A DNA stretch of 64,000 bases from NCBI RefSeq assembly GCF_030732095.1, contig NZ_JAVAMQ010000009.1, positions 111,430-175,429 of the forward strand. Direction: 5' to 3'. This DNA is from Paracoccus spongiarum. Lineage in GTDB: Bacteria; Pseudomonadota; Alphaproteobacteria; Rhodobacterales; Rhodobacteraceae. The first letter of the stretch is position 1. Each line of letters begins with the position of its first letter. The position numbers and the translations under genes are program-made. Below are positions 17,400 to 27,200 of the stretch, one piece after another. The notes under the pieces are model-generated. The model saw nothing but the letters and a program-made list of their open reading frames with translations, had not been told where the DNA came from and ran no database searches.

Positions 17400-19937
17400 A
17401 TGAGCCTGCGCAATGCCCTGCGCATCGCCCGGCGCGAACTGCGCGGCGGCCTGCGCGGCTTCTGGATCCTGCTGGGCTGCCTTGCGCTTGGCGTGGCGGC
17501 CATCGCGGCCGTCGGCTCGGTCCGCGCCGCCATCGAGGCCGGGCTGGCCCGCGACGGCGCGGTGCTGCTGGGCGGCGATGCCGAGATCAGCCTAACCTAT
17601 CGGTTCGCCGATCCCGCGGAGCGCGACTGGATGGACCGCAACGCCGAGGCGGTGTCGGAGATCGTCGATTTCCGCTCGATGGCGGTCGTTGGCGGGGGCG
17701 ATCGGGCGGATCGTGCCCTGACCCAGGTCAAGGCGGTCGATGCCGCATGGCCGCTGGTCGGCCTTGCGGCGCTGGACCCGCCGCAGCCCATCGCGCAGGC
17801 CCTTGGCCCCGCCGCTTCGGGCCTGCCCGGCGCGGTCATGGACCCGCTTCTCGCCGATCGTCTGGGCTTGGCCATCGGCGACCGTTTCCGGCTTGGCCTT
17901 CAGGACTTCGAACTGACCGCGAGGCTGGTCGCCGAACCCGATTCGGGGGCCGCGGGCTTCGGCTTCGGCCCGCGCACCCTGGTGCTGCGCGAGGCGCTGC
18001 GCGACAGCCAGCTGCTGGGCCCGGGCACGCTGTTCGACAGCCGCTACCGGCTGCTGCTGGCCGACGGGACCGACCCCCGCAGCCTGCGGGCCCGATGGCG
18101 GGCCGAGTTTCCCGACAGCGGCGCACGCTGGCGTGACAGCCGTCGCGGCGCGCCGGGAATCGGCACCTTCGTGGACCGCATCGGTGCCTTCCTCGTGCTG
18201 GTCGGCCTGACCGGGCTGGCCGTGGGCGGGGTCGGCGTGTCGGCCGCGATCCGTGCCTATCTTGAGCGCAAGACCGAGGTGATCGCCGTCCTCAAGACGC
18301 TTGGCGCCTCGGGACGGACGATCTTTCTGGCCTATTTCCTGCAGGTCGGCCTGCTGACCCTGCTGGGCGTCTTCGGCGGGCTGCTTCTGGGCGCCGGCCT
18401 GCCCTTGCTTCTGGCCCCGCTGATCGAGGCGCGGCTGCCGGTTCCGGCGGTGTTCCGCGCCTATCCGGGGCCCCTGGCCGAGGCCGCGCTGTATGGCGTG
18501 CTGACCGCGTTCATCTTCACGCTCTGGCCGCTGGCCCGCACGCGCGAGGTGCGCGCCGCGGCGCTGTTCCGCGATCCTGGCGGCGGTCGGGGCCGCTGGC
18601 CGGGGGGCCTTGCGCTGGCCGGGGTCGCGGTCGGCATCCTCGGGCTGGTGGCGGCGGCGGCGTGGTTTTCGGGGTTGCCCCGGCTGACGCTTGGCGCGGC
18701 CGGGGGCATCCTCGCGGCCTTTCTGGTCCTCGTCTCGGCCGCGATCCTCGTGCGGCGTGCGGCGCGGCGTGCCGCCCGCTCGCCCCGCCTTCGGGGACGA
18801 ACGGCCCTGCGGCTGGCGCTGGGCGCCATTGGCGGGCCACGCGAAGAGGCGCTGTCGGTGATTCTGTCGCTGGGGCTGGGGCTCAGCGTGCTGGCGGCGG
18901 TGGGCCAGATCGAATCGAACATGCGCCAGGCGATCCAGCGCGAACTGCCCGACCGCGCGCCGACCTATTTCTTCGTCGACATCCAGCCTGACCAGCTCGA
19001 GGGTTTTCGCGCGCGTCTGGACGGCGATCCGAGGGTGTCGAAGGTCGAGACCGCGCCGATGCTGCGCGGCATCGTCACCGAGATCAATGGCCGCCCGGCC
19101 CGCGAGACGGCGGGCGATCACTGGCTGCTGCGCGGCGATCGCGGCGTGACCTATGCAGCCACGCCGCCAGGCGGCACCAAGATCACAGAAGGCGCGTGGT
19201 GGCCCGCAGACCATGACGGCCCGCCGCAGGTCAGCATGTCCGACGAGGTCGCGCGCGAGATCGGGCTGCGCCTCGGTGACAGCATCGCGGTGAACATCCT
19301 CGGCCGCGACATCACCGCGACCATCACCAGCTTTCGCGAGGTCGATTTCAGCACGGCGGGCATCGGCTTCGTGATGGCGATGAACCCGGCCGCGCTGCAG
19401 GGGGCGCCGCACACCCACATCGCCACGGTCTACGCCGCGCCCGAGGCCGAGGCCGCGATCCTGCGTGATCTGGCCGGGCGGTTTCCCAACATCACCGCCG
19501 TGCCGGTGCGCGAGGCCATCGACCGCGCCGCCGGGGCCCTGTCGCGGATTGCCGCTGCGACCTCGTGGGCGGCGGGGGTGACGCTGGTGACGGGCTTCAT
19601 CGTGCTGATCGGTGCGGCGGCTGCGGGCGAACGCGCGCGGGTGTTCGAGGCGGCGGTGCTGAAGACGCTTGGCGCTGTGCGCAGCCGCATCCTGCTCAGC
19701 TTTGCGTTGCGGGCGGCCATCCTCGGGGCCGCGGCGGGGCTGGTGGCGCTGGTGGCGGGCGGTCTGGCCGGCTGGGCGGTGATGCGCTTCGTGATGGAGA
19801 CGGGCTATCGCTTCGACGAGGTGTCGGCGCTGGCGATCGTGCTGGGCGGCATCCTGGCAACACTGCTGGCCGGGCTGGCCTTTGCGCTGCGCCCGCTGGC
19901 GGCGCGTCCTGCGCGCGTGCTGCGCGCACAGGATTGA
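17400..19937 (+). CDS. FtsX-type ABC permease (YbbP-like)
   Basis: An 845-residue inner-membrane protein with one N-terminal helix, a large periplasmic domain, and two clusters of membrane helices. Helices lie at about residues 260-380 and 430-510, and three more in the last 130 residues. This duplicated FtsX layout is that of YbbP. The ATG at 17400 begins MSLRNALRIARRELRGG, a typical amphipathic start. It works with the preceding ATPase, possibly as a mechanotransmitter rather than a true pump, as known for MacB-like systems. The ligand cannot be read. Confidence 0.87.
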   Translation: MSLRNALRIARRELRGGLRGFWILLGCLALGVAAIAAVGSVRAAIEAGLARDGAVLLGGDAEISLTYRFADPAERDWMDRNAEAVSEIVDFRSMAVVGGGDRADRALTQVKAVDAAWPLVGLAALDPPQPIAQALGPAASGLPGAVMDPLLADRLGLAIGDRFRLGLQDFELTARLVAEPDSGAAGFGFGPRTLVLREALRDSQLLGPGTLFDSRYRLLLADGTDPRSLRARWRAEFPDSGARWRDSRRGAPGIGTFVDRIGAFLVLVGLTGLAVGGVGVSAAIRAYLERKTEVIAVLKTLGASGRTIFLAYFLQVGLLTLLGVFGGLLLGAGLPLLLAPLIEARLPVPAVFRAYPGPLAEAALYGVLTAFIFTLWPLARTREVRAAALFRDPGGGRGRWPGGLALAGVAVGILGLVAAAAWFSGLPRLTLGAAGGILAAFLVLVSAAILVRRAARRAARSPRLRGRTALRLALGAIGGPREEALSVILSLGLGLSVLAAVGQIESNMRQAIQRELPDRAPTYFFVDIQPDQLEGFRARLDGDPRVSKVETAPMLRGIVTEINGRPARETAGDHWLLRGDRGVTYAATPPGGTKITEGAWWPADHDGPPQVSMSDEVAREIGLRLGDSIAVNILGRDITATITSFREVDFSTAGIGFVMAMNPAALQGAPHTHIATVYAAPEAEAAILRDLAGRFPNITAVPVREAIDRAAGALSRIAAATSWAAGVTLVTGFIVLIGAAAAGERARVFEAAVLKTLGAVRSRILLSFALRAAILGAAAGLVALVAGGLAGWAVMRFVMETGYRFDEVSALAIVLGGILATLLAGLAFALRPLAARPARVLRAQD

Positions 19938-19957
19938 GGGCGGCGCGGCGCGCCAGA

Positions 19958-20470
19958 TCAGGCCGCGCTGTGGCTCCGGTCGGCAAGGCACCAGTCAGGA
20001 ACGGCCCCGATCTCGCCCGGCAGCGCCACCGCGATGCCCCCGGCAAAGCCGTGGAAGGCGTGCAGGTTCAGCCCGTTCACGCCCAGCAGCACCGGGATGC
20101 CGGCGGCGAGGGCGTCGCCGATCAGCGGGGCGAGGCCGTGCTTCTCGGCCTCCTGCTTGCCGAACTTGTTGACCAGCAGCAGGTCCGCGCCGGGCAGACG
20201 GCGGGCGACGCCCTGCACCGCCGTCTCCAGCGCGCCGGCATCCAGCCGGCAGCCGCGCGCCAGATCGCCGCGGTCCTCGCTGATGCGCAGCACCGGCCCG
20301 TCGGGCAGCACCATGATGTCCATGTCGCAACGCATCCTGCCGAGACGCGCGACATTGCTTTGCACCGTGCCGGCAAGGCGCAGGCCGCGCTGGCTCAGGT
20401 GATCCGCCACCGCCGCCAGAAGAAGGTCATTGGCGCCGCGGCCCGGCAGGCTGACAAATCCCAGCCTCAT
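19958..20470 (-). CDS. DUF2478 family protein at the end of the nar operon
   Basis: A 170-residue cytoplasmic protein with GxGANDLLLAAVADHLSQ near the start and the diagnostic LLLVNKFGKQEAEKHGL in the middle, which I recognise as DUF2478. The family resembles nucleotide-binding NTPases of the THEP1 kind, though no canonical Walker A is seen here. Members are often found with molybdenum-related genes. Its ATG overlaps the stop codon of the prolyl isomerase gene (ATGA), so it is translationally coupled to the nitrate reductase operon. A role in molybdenum cofactor supply or NarG maturation is inference. Confidence 0.75.
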   Translation of the reverse strand: MRLGFVSLPGRGANDLLLAAVADHLSQRGLRLAGTVQSNVARLGRMRCDMDIMVLPDGPVLRISEDRGDLARGCRLDAGALETAVQGVARRLPGADLLLVNKFGKQEAEKHGLAPLIGDALAAGIPVLLGVNGLNLHAFHGFAGGIAVALPGEIGAVPDWCLADRSHSAA

Positions 20471-21270
20471 GTCCGGGCCCCCGCGCCAAGCTCGATGCCC
20501 TCGATGTCCGCGACCGCGATCAGCGCCGCGATAAAGGCGTGGCTGGCACGGGTCCAGGCGGCCTTTTCCTGCGCCTCGCGCAGCTGCGGCAGCACCGCGT
20601 CGAAGGGCAGCACCTCGCCCCGTCCCCGCGCGTCCAGCCGCACCAGATGCACGCCATATCGCGTCTCGACGATCCGCAACTCGCCCTCTTCCATCGTCGC
20701 CAGGGCGGCGTCGAATTCGGGGACGGTGTCGCCCGATGACAGCTGGCCCAGGACCCCGCCCGTGGCCTTCGACGGGCAGGCGCTGTGACGGGCCGCCAGT
20801 TCGGCGAAGCCGCGCGGATGGCGCCGGACCTCGTCGGCCAGCGCCCGTATCTGCGCCCGCGCCTCGACACGCGCGGCGCTGTCCTCCGCGGCGACCGCGA
20901 TCAGGATATGCGCCGCCTCGTACAGCGAGGGCCCACGGAACCGGTCGGGATGCGCGTCATAGAGGCCGCGCAGGGCTGCCTCGGGGGCGGGCAGGGGCCG
21001 GATCGCCTCGGCCAGCAGCTGACGGATCAGGGCCTCGTCAGCGGTTTCCCACTGGCCGGGCGCGATCTCGGCGGGTTCGGGCGCGATGTCGCGCGCCCGC
21101 GCCTCGTGCAGCAGCAATTCGCGGATCGCCAGGGCGCGGGCGGCGGCCCTCCAGGCATGGCCGGGCTTGCCCCTGGGCGCGGGATGGTTCTGGGCCTCGG
21201 CGGCGATCAGGGCGGGGTCCAGCGTGACCCCGTTGACAGTGACGGGGGGCAGTAGTGGCCCGAGTTCCAT
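20467..21270 (-). CDS. Parvulin-type peptidyl-prolyl isomerase
   Basis: A 267-residue protein with a helical N-terminal part and a rotamase domain at about residues 125-225. Parvulin hallmarks are seen: AAHILIAV, FAELAARHSACPSKATGG, LGQLSSGDTVPEF and VETRYGVHLVRL. There is no signal peptide, so it acts in the cytoplasm, probably on folding of the nitrate reductase subunits. ATG 21270 follows GGAG and sits 5 bp after the narI stop. Isomerase genes at the tail of nar operons are known in several proteobacteria. Confidence 0.85.
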   Translation of the reverse strand: MELGPLLPPVTVNGVTLDPALIAAEAQNHPAPRGKPGHAWRAAARALAIRELLLHEARARDIAPEPAEIAPGQWETADEALIRQLLAEAIRPLPAPEAALRGLYDAHPDRFRGPSLYEAAHILIAVAAEDSAARVEARAQIRALADEVRRHPRGFAELAARHSACPSKATGGVLGQLSSGDTVPEFDAALATMEEGELRIVETRYGVHLVRLDARGRGEVLPFDAVLPQLREAQEKAAWTRASHAFIAALIAVADIEGIELGAGART

Positions 21271-21275
21271 CGCGC

Positions 21276-21995
21276 CTACTCCGCCGGGGTCGCGGGACGC
21301 GACGGTTTGGCTGCGGCGTCGCGGCGGCGGGATCGCACGATCTGGTAGCCCGGCCGCCACAGGTAGCGCACCGGGGCCGAGATCATGTGGACCAGCCGCG
21401 TGAAGGGAAACAGCAGGAAGATGGTGAGGCCCAGGACGATGTGCAGCTTGAAAAGGATACCCACCTCCGCGAGATGGTCGGCGGCGCCCGCGCGCAGATA
21501 GGCGATGCTCTGTGCCCAGGTCATCAGCTTCACCATCTCGTGCCCGTCCAGATGCCCCAGCGAGACGAAGATGGTCATCAGCCCCAGCACCAGCTGCGCC
21601 AGCAGCAGCGCCAGGATGCCGGTGTCGGCGAAGGTCGAATGGGCGCGGATGCGCGGATCGGTCAGGCGGCGGTGCAGCAGCAGCACCCCGCCCACCAGCG
21701 CCATTACCCCGGCGATGCCACCCACGGTGACCGCCATGACCTGCTTGGCGCCGTGGCTGATCCCCACCGTATCGAAGATGATGATGGGCGTCAGCAGGCC
21801 GATCAGGTGGCCGAACAGGATCACGAGGATGCCGACATGGAACAGCACCGATCCGATGACGAATTGCCGCCGTCGCAGAAGCTGGCTCGATTTCGACTTC
21901 CAGGTGAAGGGGTCGCGGTCATACCGGATGATCGAGCCGAGGATCATCACGGTGATCGCGACATAGGGGTAAATTCCGAAAAGCAGATGGTTCAT
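21276..21995 (-). CDS. narI: Respiratory nitrate reductase gamma subunit (cytochrome b)
   Basis: The membrane anchor that oxidises quinol and passes electrons through two b-type haems to NarH. The 239-residue protein has five hydrophobic segments. Histidines suited to haem ligation lie in SVLFHVGIL, ILFGHLIGL and the late KLHIVLGLTIFLLFPFTRLVH stretch. It begins MNHLLFGIYPY, as in other NarI proteins. narJ ends 13 bp upstream. Product and order in the operon agree. Confidence 0.95.
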   Translation of the reverse strand: MNHLLFGIYPYVAITVMILGSIIRYDRDPFTWKSKSSQLLRRRQFVIGSVLFHVGILVILFGHLIGLLTPIIIFDTVGISHGAKQVMAVTVGGIAGVMALVGGVLLLHRRLTDPRIRAHSTFADTGILALLLAQLVLGLMTIFVSLGHLDGHEMVKLMTWAQSIAYLRAGAADHLAEVGILFKLHIVLGLTIFLLFPFTRLVHMISAPVRYLWRPGYQIVRSRRRDAAAKPSRPATPAE

Positions 21996-22008
21996 GGCGA
22001 TGCCTCGT

Positions 22009-22695
22009 TCATTCGGCGGCCTCGCGCGGAGCGCGCGGGTCCATGCGGGCAAGGAGGTCGCGGCTGACCGGGCAGCCGGCGTTCGGATCGGGGCCGAAGG
22101 TCACCTGCGCTTCCTCCCAGACGGCATCCAGCGCGGCAAGATCCTCGGGATCGTCGTCGGGGATCGCGGCCAGATCCGCCGGCAGTTCGGGTTCTGCCTC
22201 GGACAGTGCGATCAGCGCGGTCAGCACGGCGGCATAGGCCGTGTCGCGCCGCATCAGCCGTTCCGCCAGCGCCGCGAGGATGTGGCCGGCATCGGCCAGC
22301 ATCGCGCGGGCCTCGGGCAGGGGCCGGGTGGACAGGTATTCCAGCAGCACCGGCAGGTGGTCGGGCAGGTCGCTGCCCGCCAGGTCGAACCCGCCGGCGC
22401 GGTAGGTTTCCAGCAGGTCGACCATCGCACCGCCACGGTCGCGGCTTTCGCCATGGACATGCTCGAACAGGTTCAGCGACAGCGTGCGCGAGCGATCGAA
22501 CAGCAGCACATAGCGTTCCTGAAGATCATACAGGTCATCATTGGCCAGTTGGTGCAGCAGCGGGAACAGGTCGTGCTGGCGGGTCGGGCCCAGCAGCCCG
22601 TCCTGGTGCAGCGCCGCGTCGATGGCCGGAACCGCCGACACCAGATCCTCGGTCGGATAGCTGAGCAGCGCCGACAGTGCCTTGAAGGTCTTCAT
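22009..22695 (-). CDS. narJ: Nitrate reductase molybdenum cofactor assembly chaperone
   Basis: NarJ is a cytoplasmic TorD-like chaperone that binds the NarG N-terminus and is needed for cofactor insertion and membrane docking. It is not part of the final enzyme. The 228-residue protein opens MKTFKALSALLSYPTEDL and has the LNLFEHVHGESRDRG motif that marks the family. It also has an acidic C-terminal half. The start codon overlaps the narH stop (ATGA). Confidence 0.94.
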   Translation of the reverse strand: MKTFKALSALLSYPTEDLVSAVPAIDAALHQDGLLGPTRQHDLFPLLHQLANDDLYDLQERYVLLFDRSRTLSLNLFEHVHGESRDRGGAMVDLLETYRAGGFDLAGSDLPDHLPVLLEYLSTRPLPEARAMLADAGHILAALAERLMRRDTAYAAVLTALIALSEAEPELPADLAAIPDDDPEDLAALDAVWEEAQVTFGPDPNAGCPVSRDLLARMDPRAPREAAE

Positions 22696-24209
22696 GCGAT
22701 GAACTCCTGCGGGCTGCGGAACGTCTTGCCGCCAAACAGCGATCCGCTGCTGCCCGACGAACAGCCATTGCCGTCGGTGAACCCGCAGCCGCCTTTCAGG
22801 TCATAGGCATCCTCGACCAGTTCGCGATGTGTGGTCGGGATCACGAAGCGGTCCTCGTAATTGGCGATGGCCAGCAACTGATACATCTCGTCGATCTGCT
22901 GCGGGCTCAGGCCGACGCGCTTGGCCACGCCCAGGTTCACCACCCCGTCGATGGTCTTCGAGCGCATGTAGGACCGCATCGCCAGCATCCGTTCCAGCGC
23001 GGCGGCCACCGGCGCCTCGTCGCCCGCCGTCAGCATGTTGGCCAGATAGCGCAGCGGGATGCGCAGGCTGCGGACATCCGGCATGTCGTCCTGGGCGGCG
23101 ATCTTGCCGGCCTCGGCGGCGTTCTGGATCGGCGACAGCGGCGGCACATACCAGACCATCGGCAGCGTGCGGTATTCGGGATGCAGCGGGAAGGCGATCC
23201 TCCATTCCATCGCCATCTTCCAGATCGGGCTGTTCTGCGCCCCCCTTATCCAGTCCTCGGGAATGCCCTCGGCGCGGGCGGCCTCGATCACCGCCGGATC
23301 GCTCGGGTCCAGGAACACGCCAAGCTGGGCGTCATAGAGGTCGCGTTCGGCCTCGACACTGGCAGCCTCGGCGATCCGGTCGGCGTCATACAGCATCACC
23401 CCCAGATAGCGGATGCGCCCGACGCAGGTTTCCGAACAGACCGTCGGCTGGCCCGACTCCAGACGCGGATAGCAGAGGATGCATTTCTCGGACTTGCCGG
23501 TGGACCAGTTGTAATAGATCTTCTTGTAGGGGCAGCCCGACACGCACATCCGCCAGCCCCGACACTTTTCCTGGTCGATCAGCACAACCCCGTCATCCTC
23601 GCGCTTGTAGATCGCACCCGAGGGGCACGAGGCGACGCAGGACGGGTTGAGGCAATGCTCGCACAGCCGCGGCAGATACATCATGAAGGTGTTTTCGTAT
23701 TCGCCGTAGATGTCCTTCTGGATGCCCTCGAAGTTGTAGTCCTGCGACCGCTTGGCGAATTCGCCGCCCAGGATCTCCTCCCAGTTCGGGCCCCATTCGA
23801 TCTTTTCCATCCGCTCGCCCGAGATCTTCGATCGCGGTCGCGCGGTGGGGAAGGCCTGCATCTCGGGCGCCGATTTCAGGTGGTCGTGGTCGAAATCGAA
23901 GGGCTCGTAGAAATCGTCGATCTCGGGCAGGTCGGGATTGGCAAAGATGTTTGCCAGAATCCGCCATTTGCCGCCCTGCCTGGGATGCAGATGCCCGGAC
24001 CGGGTCCGCGTCCAGCCGCCCTTCCAGCGCCGCTGGTTCTCCCAGTCCTTGGGGTAGCCGATGCCGGGCTTGGTCTCGACATTGTTGAACCACGCATATT
24101 CGACGCCCTCGCGCGAGGTCCAGACGTTCTTGCAGGTGACCGAGCAGGTGTGACAGCCGATGCATTTGTCGAGGTTCAGCACCATGCCGATTTGTGCGCG
24201 CACTTTCAT
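22692..24209 (-). CDS. narH: Respiratory nitrate reductase beta subunit (iron-sulfur)
   Basis: Electron-transfer subunit with one [3Fe-4S] and three [4Fe-4S] clusters. Of 505 residues, the first cluster motif is C16-IG-C19-HT-C22-SVT-C26. Others are CEHCLNPSCVASCP, CRGWRMCVSGCP (Trp replacing a cysteine, which creates the 3Fe cluster) and CILCYPRLESGQPTVCSETC. It passes electrons from NarI to NarG on the cytoplasmic face. Its start overlaps the narG stop (ATGA) and its stop overlaps the narJ start, so translation is coupled across three genes. Confidence 0.97.
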   Translation of the reverse strand: MKVRAQIGMVLNLDKCIGCHTCSVTCKNVWTSREGVEYAWFNNVETKPGIGYPKDWENQRRWKGGWTRTRSGHLHPRQGGKWRILANIFANPDLPEIDDFYEPFDFDHDHLKSAPEMQAFPTARPRSKISGERMEKIEWGPNWEEILGGEFAKRSQDYNFEGIQKDIYGEYENTFMMYLPRLCEHCLNPSCVASCPSGAIYKREDDGVVLIDQEKCRGWRMCVSGCPYKKIYYNWSTGKSEKCILCYPRLESGQPTVCSETCVGRIRYLGVMLYDADRIAEAASVEAERDLYDAQLGVFLDPSDPAVIEAARAEGIPEDWIRGAQNSPIWKMAMEWRIAFPLHPEYRTLPMVWYVPPLSPIQNAAEAGKIAAQDDMPDVRSLRIPLRYLANMLTAGDEAPVAAALERMLAMRSYMRSKTIDGVVNLGVAKRVGLSPQQIDEMYQLLAIANYEDRFVIPTTHRELVEDAYDLKGGCGFTDGNGCSSGSSGSLFGGKTFRSPQEFIA

Positions 24210-27200
24210 TCCGCTGCCTCCGTCGATTGGGTTGCGGGCGCCTCGTTCACAGGGGCGTCGAGCCAGTCCACCCTGGCCATCTTGCGCACGATCACGAATT
24301 CGTCGCGGTTCGCGCCGACCGTGCCGTAGTAGTTGAAGCCATAGGACAGCTGCGCGTAGCCGCCGATCATGTGGGTGGGTTTCAGCACGATCCTTGTGAC
24401 CGAGTTGTGGATGCCGCCGCGCTGGCCGGTGATCTGGCTGCCCGGCGTGTTCACGATCTTTTCCTGCGCGTGATACATGAACATCGTGCCCTCCTTCATG
24501 CGCTGGCTGACGACGGCGCGGGCGGCGATGACGCCATTGCTGTTGAAGACCTCGACCCAGTCGTTGTCGACCAGCCCGGCTTTGCGGGCGTCGATCTCGG
24601 ACAGCCAGACGACCGGGCCGCCGCGGTTCAGCGTCAGCATCAGCAGGTTGTCGGTATAGGTCGAATGGATGCCCCATTTCTGGTGCGGCGTCAGGAAGTT
24701 CAGCACCACATGCCTTTCCCCGCTGGCCAGCGATTTCGTCGCATCGGCGCCCACCGTCTTCAGGTCGACCGGAGGACGCCAGGTCACGAAGAACTCGCCG
24801 AAGGCGCGCATCCATTCGTGGTCCTGATACAACTGCTGCCGCCCCGACAGGGTGCGCCACGGGATCAGTTCATGGACATTCGTCCAGCCGGCGTTGTAGC
24901 AGACCGTCTCGCTTTCGATCCCTGACCAGGTCGGGCTGCTGATGATCTTGCGCGGCTGCGCGGCGATGTCGCGAAAGCGGATCTTCTCGTCGTGCTTGAC
25001 CTCGGCCAGATGCGCGTGGCTGCGCCCCGTCGCCTTGCCAAGCGCCTGCCAGGCCTTCACCGCGACCTCGCCATTGGTCTCGGGCGCCAGCATCAGCACG
25101 ACCTCGCAGGCGTCGATGGCGGTGTCGATCCGGGCCAGGCCGCGGGTCGGGCCGTCCTCGGTCACCGTGCCGTTCAATGCCTTCAGGTGATGCACCTCGG
25201 TCTTGGTGTCCCAGGCGATGCCCTTGCCGCCATTGCCGATCTTTTCCATCAGCGGACCCAGCGCCGTGAACCGGTTGCAGAGATTCGGGTAGTCGCGCTG
25301 CACCTCGATATAGGCCGGGGCGGTCTTGCCGGGGATCAGGTCGCATTCGCCGCGCTTCCAGTCGCGCACCAAGTCCTGCGCGATCTCGGCCGCGCTGTCA
25401 TGTTGCAGCGGCAGCTGCACAACATCGGTTTCCACGCCCAGCACCTCGGGCGCGACTTCGGAGAACTTGCGGGCGATGGACTTGAAGATCTCCCAGTCCG
25501 ATTTCGCCTGGTAGGCCGGGTCCACCGCCGCCTGCAACGGGTGGATGAACGGATGCATGTCCGAGGTGTTCATGTCGTCCTTTTCATACCAGGACGCGGT
25601 CGGCAGAACGATGTCGGCATAGACCGCCGTCGTGGACATGCGGAAGTCGATGGTCACCAGCAGGTCCAGCTTGCCCTCGGGCGCCTTGTCGTGCCAGGCG
25701 GCCTCGACCGGCTTCTGGCGTCCCTCGGCGCCGAGGTCCTTGCCCTGCACGCCGTGATCGGTGCCCAGCAGGTGCTTCAGGAAATATTCATGCCCCTTGC
25801 CCGAAGATCCCAAAAGGTTCGACCGCCAGACGAACAGGTTGCGGGGCCAGTTTTCCGGCGCATCCGGGTCTTCGCAGGACATCTGCAAATCGCCCGATGC
25901 CAGCCGTTCGGCCACATAGTCCCGGACCGGAACCCCTGCGGCCTTGGCGGCGCGGCCCACCTGCAACGGGTTGGTCTTCAGCTGCGGCGCCGAGGGCAGC
26001 CAGCCCATGCGTTCGGCCCGGATGTTGTAGTCGATCAGCGACAGGCGGTCCCAGTCGCCCTCGGGTGCCGTCGGCGACAGGATCTCGGCCGCGCTGACCG
26101 TCTCGTAGCGCCACTGGTCGGTATGGGCATAGAACGCGCTGGTCGAGTTCATGTGACGCGGCGGACGAGCCCAGTCCAGCGCAAAGGCCAGCGCCGTCCA
26201 GCCGGTCTGGGGTCGCAGCTTTTCCTGCCCGACGTAATGCGCCCAGCCGCCCCCCGACTGGCCCACGCAGCCGCACATCACCAGCATGTTGATGACCGCG
26301 CGATAGTTCATGTCCATGTGGAACCAGTGGTTCATCGCCGCGCCGATGATGACCATCGACCGGCCATTTGTCTTTTCGGCATTGGCCGCGAATTCGCGCG
26401 CCACCTCGATGATCTTGTCGCGGCGCACGCCGGTGATCCGCTCGGCCCAGGCCGGGGTGAAGGGCACGTCCGCGTCATAGTCGCGCGCGACACTCTCGCC
26501 GCCGAGGCCCCGGTCAAGGCTGTAATTCGCGCAGAGCAGGTCGAAAACCGTGGCGACGAGTGCCTCGCTGCCATCGGCCAGGGTGATCCGCTTGGCCGGA
26601 ACGTTGCGCCTCAGGACGTCGCCGCGGTCATCGACCTGGAAACCGTTCGTCGCGACGCCGCCGAAATAGGGGAAATCGACCGCCGCGACTTCGTCGCGGT
26701 CCTCGTCAAGGATCAGCGACAGTTTCAGGCGCACATCGCGGCTGGCGGCCTTTTCCTCGAGGTTCCAGCGGCCGGTCTGCATCTCCTCGGCTTGGGTGAC
26801 GCCGGTCTGGGTGCCGGGTTCCTTGACGGTCGCCTTGGTTCCCTCGCCGGTCCAGCGGAACCCGATCGAGCCGTTCGGCGCGACCAGATCGCCGCTGGCC
26901 TCGTCGATGGCAACGGTCTTCCAGTCCGGGTGCGAGGACTGGCCCAGCCCGTCCGCAAGGTCGGCGGCGCGCAGCTGGCGGCCCGGCACCAGCCGGTCGC
27001 CCTGCCGGTCCAGCCGGACCAGCATCGGCATGTCGGAATAGCGGCGGCAGTAATCCTCGAAATAGGGCACCTGGCGGTCCAGGTGGAACTCGCGCAGTAT
27101 CACATGCCCGAAGGCCATGCCCAGCGCCGCGTCGGTGCCCTGCTTGGCGTTCAGCCAGATGTCGCCGAATTTCGCCGCCTCGGAATAGTCTGGGCAGATC

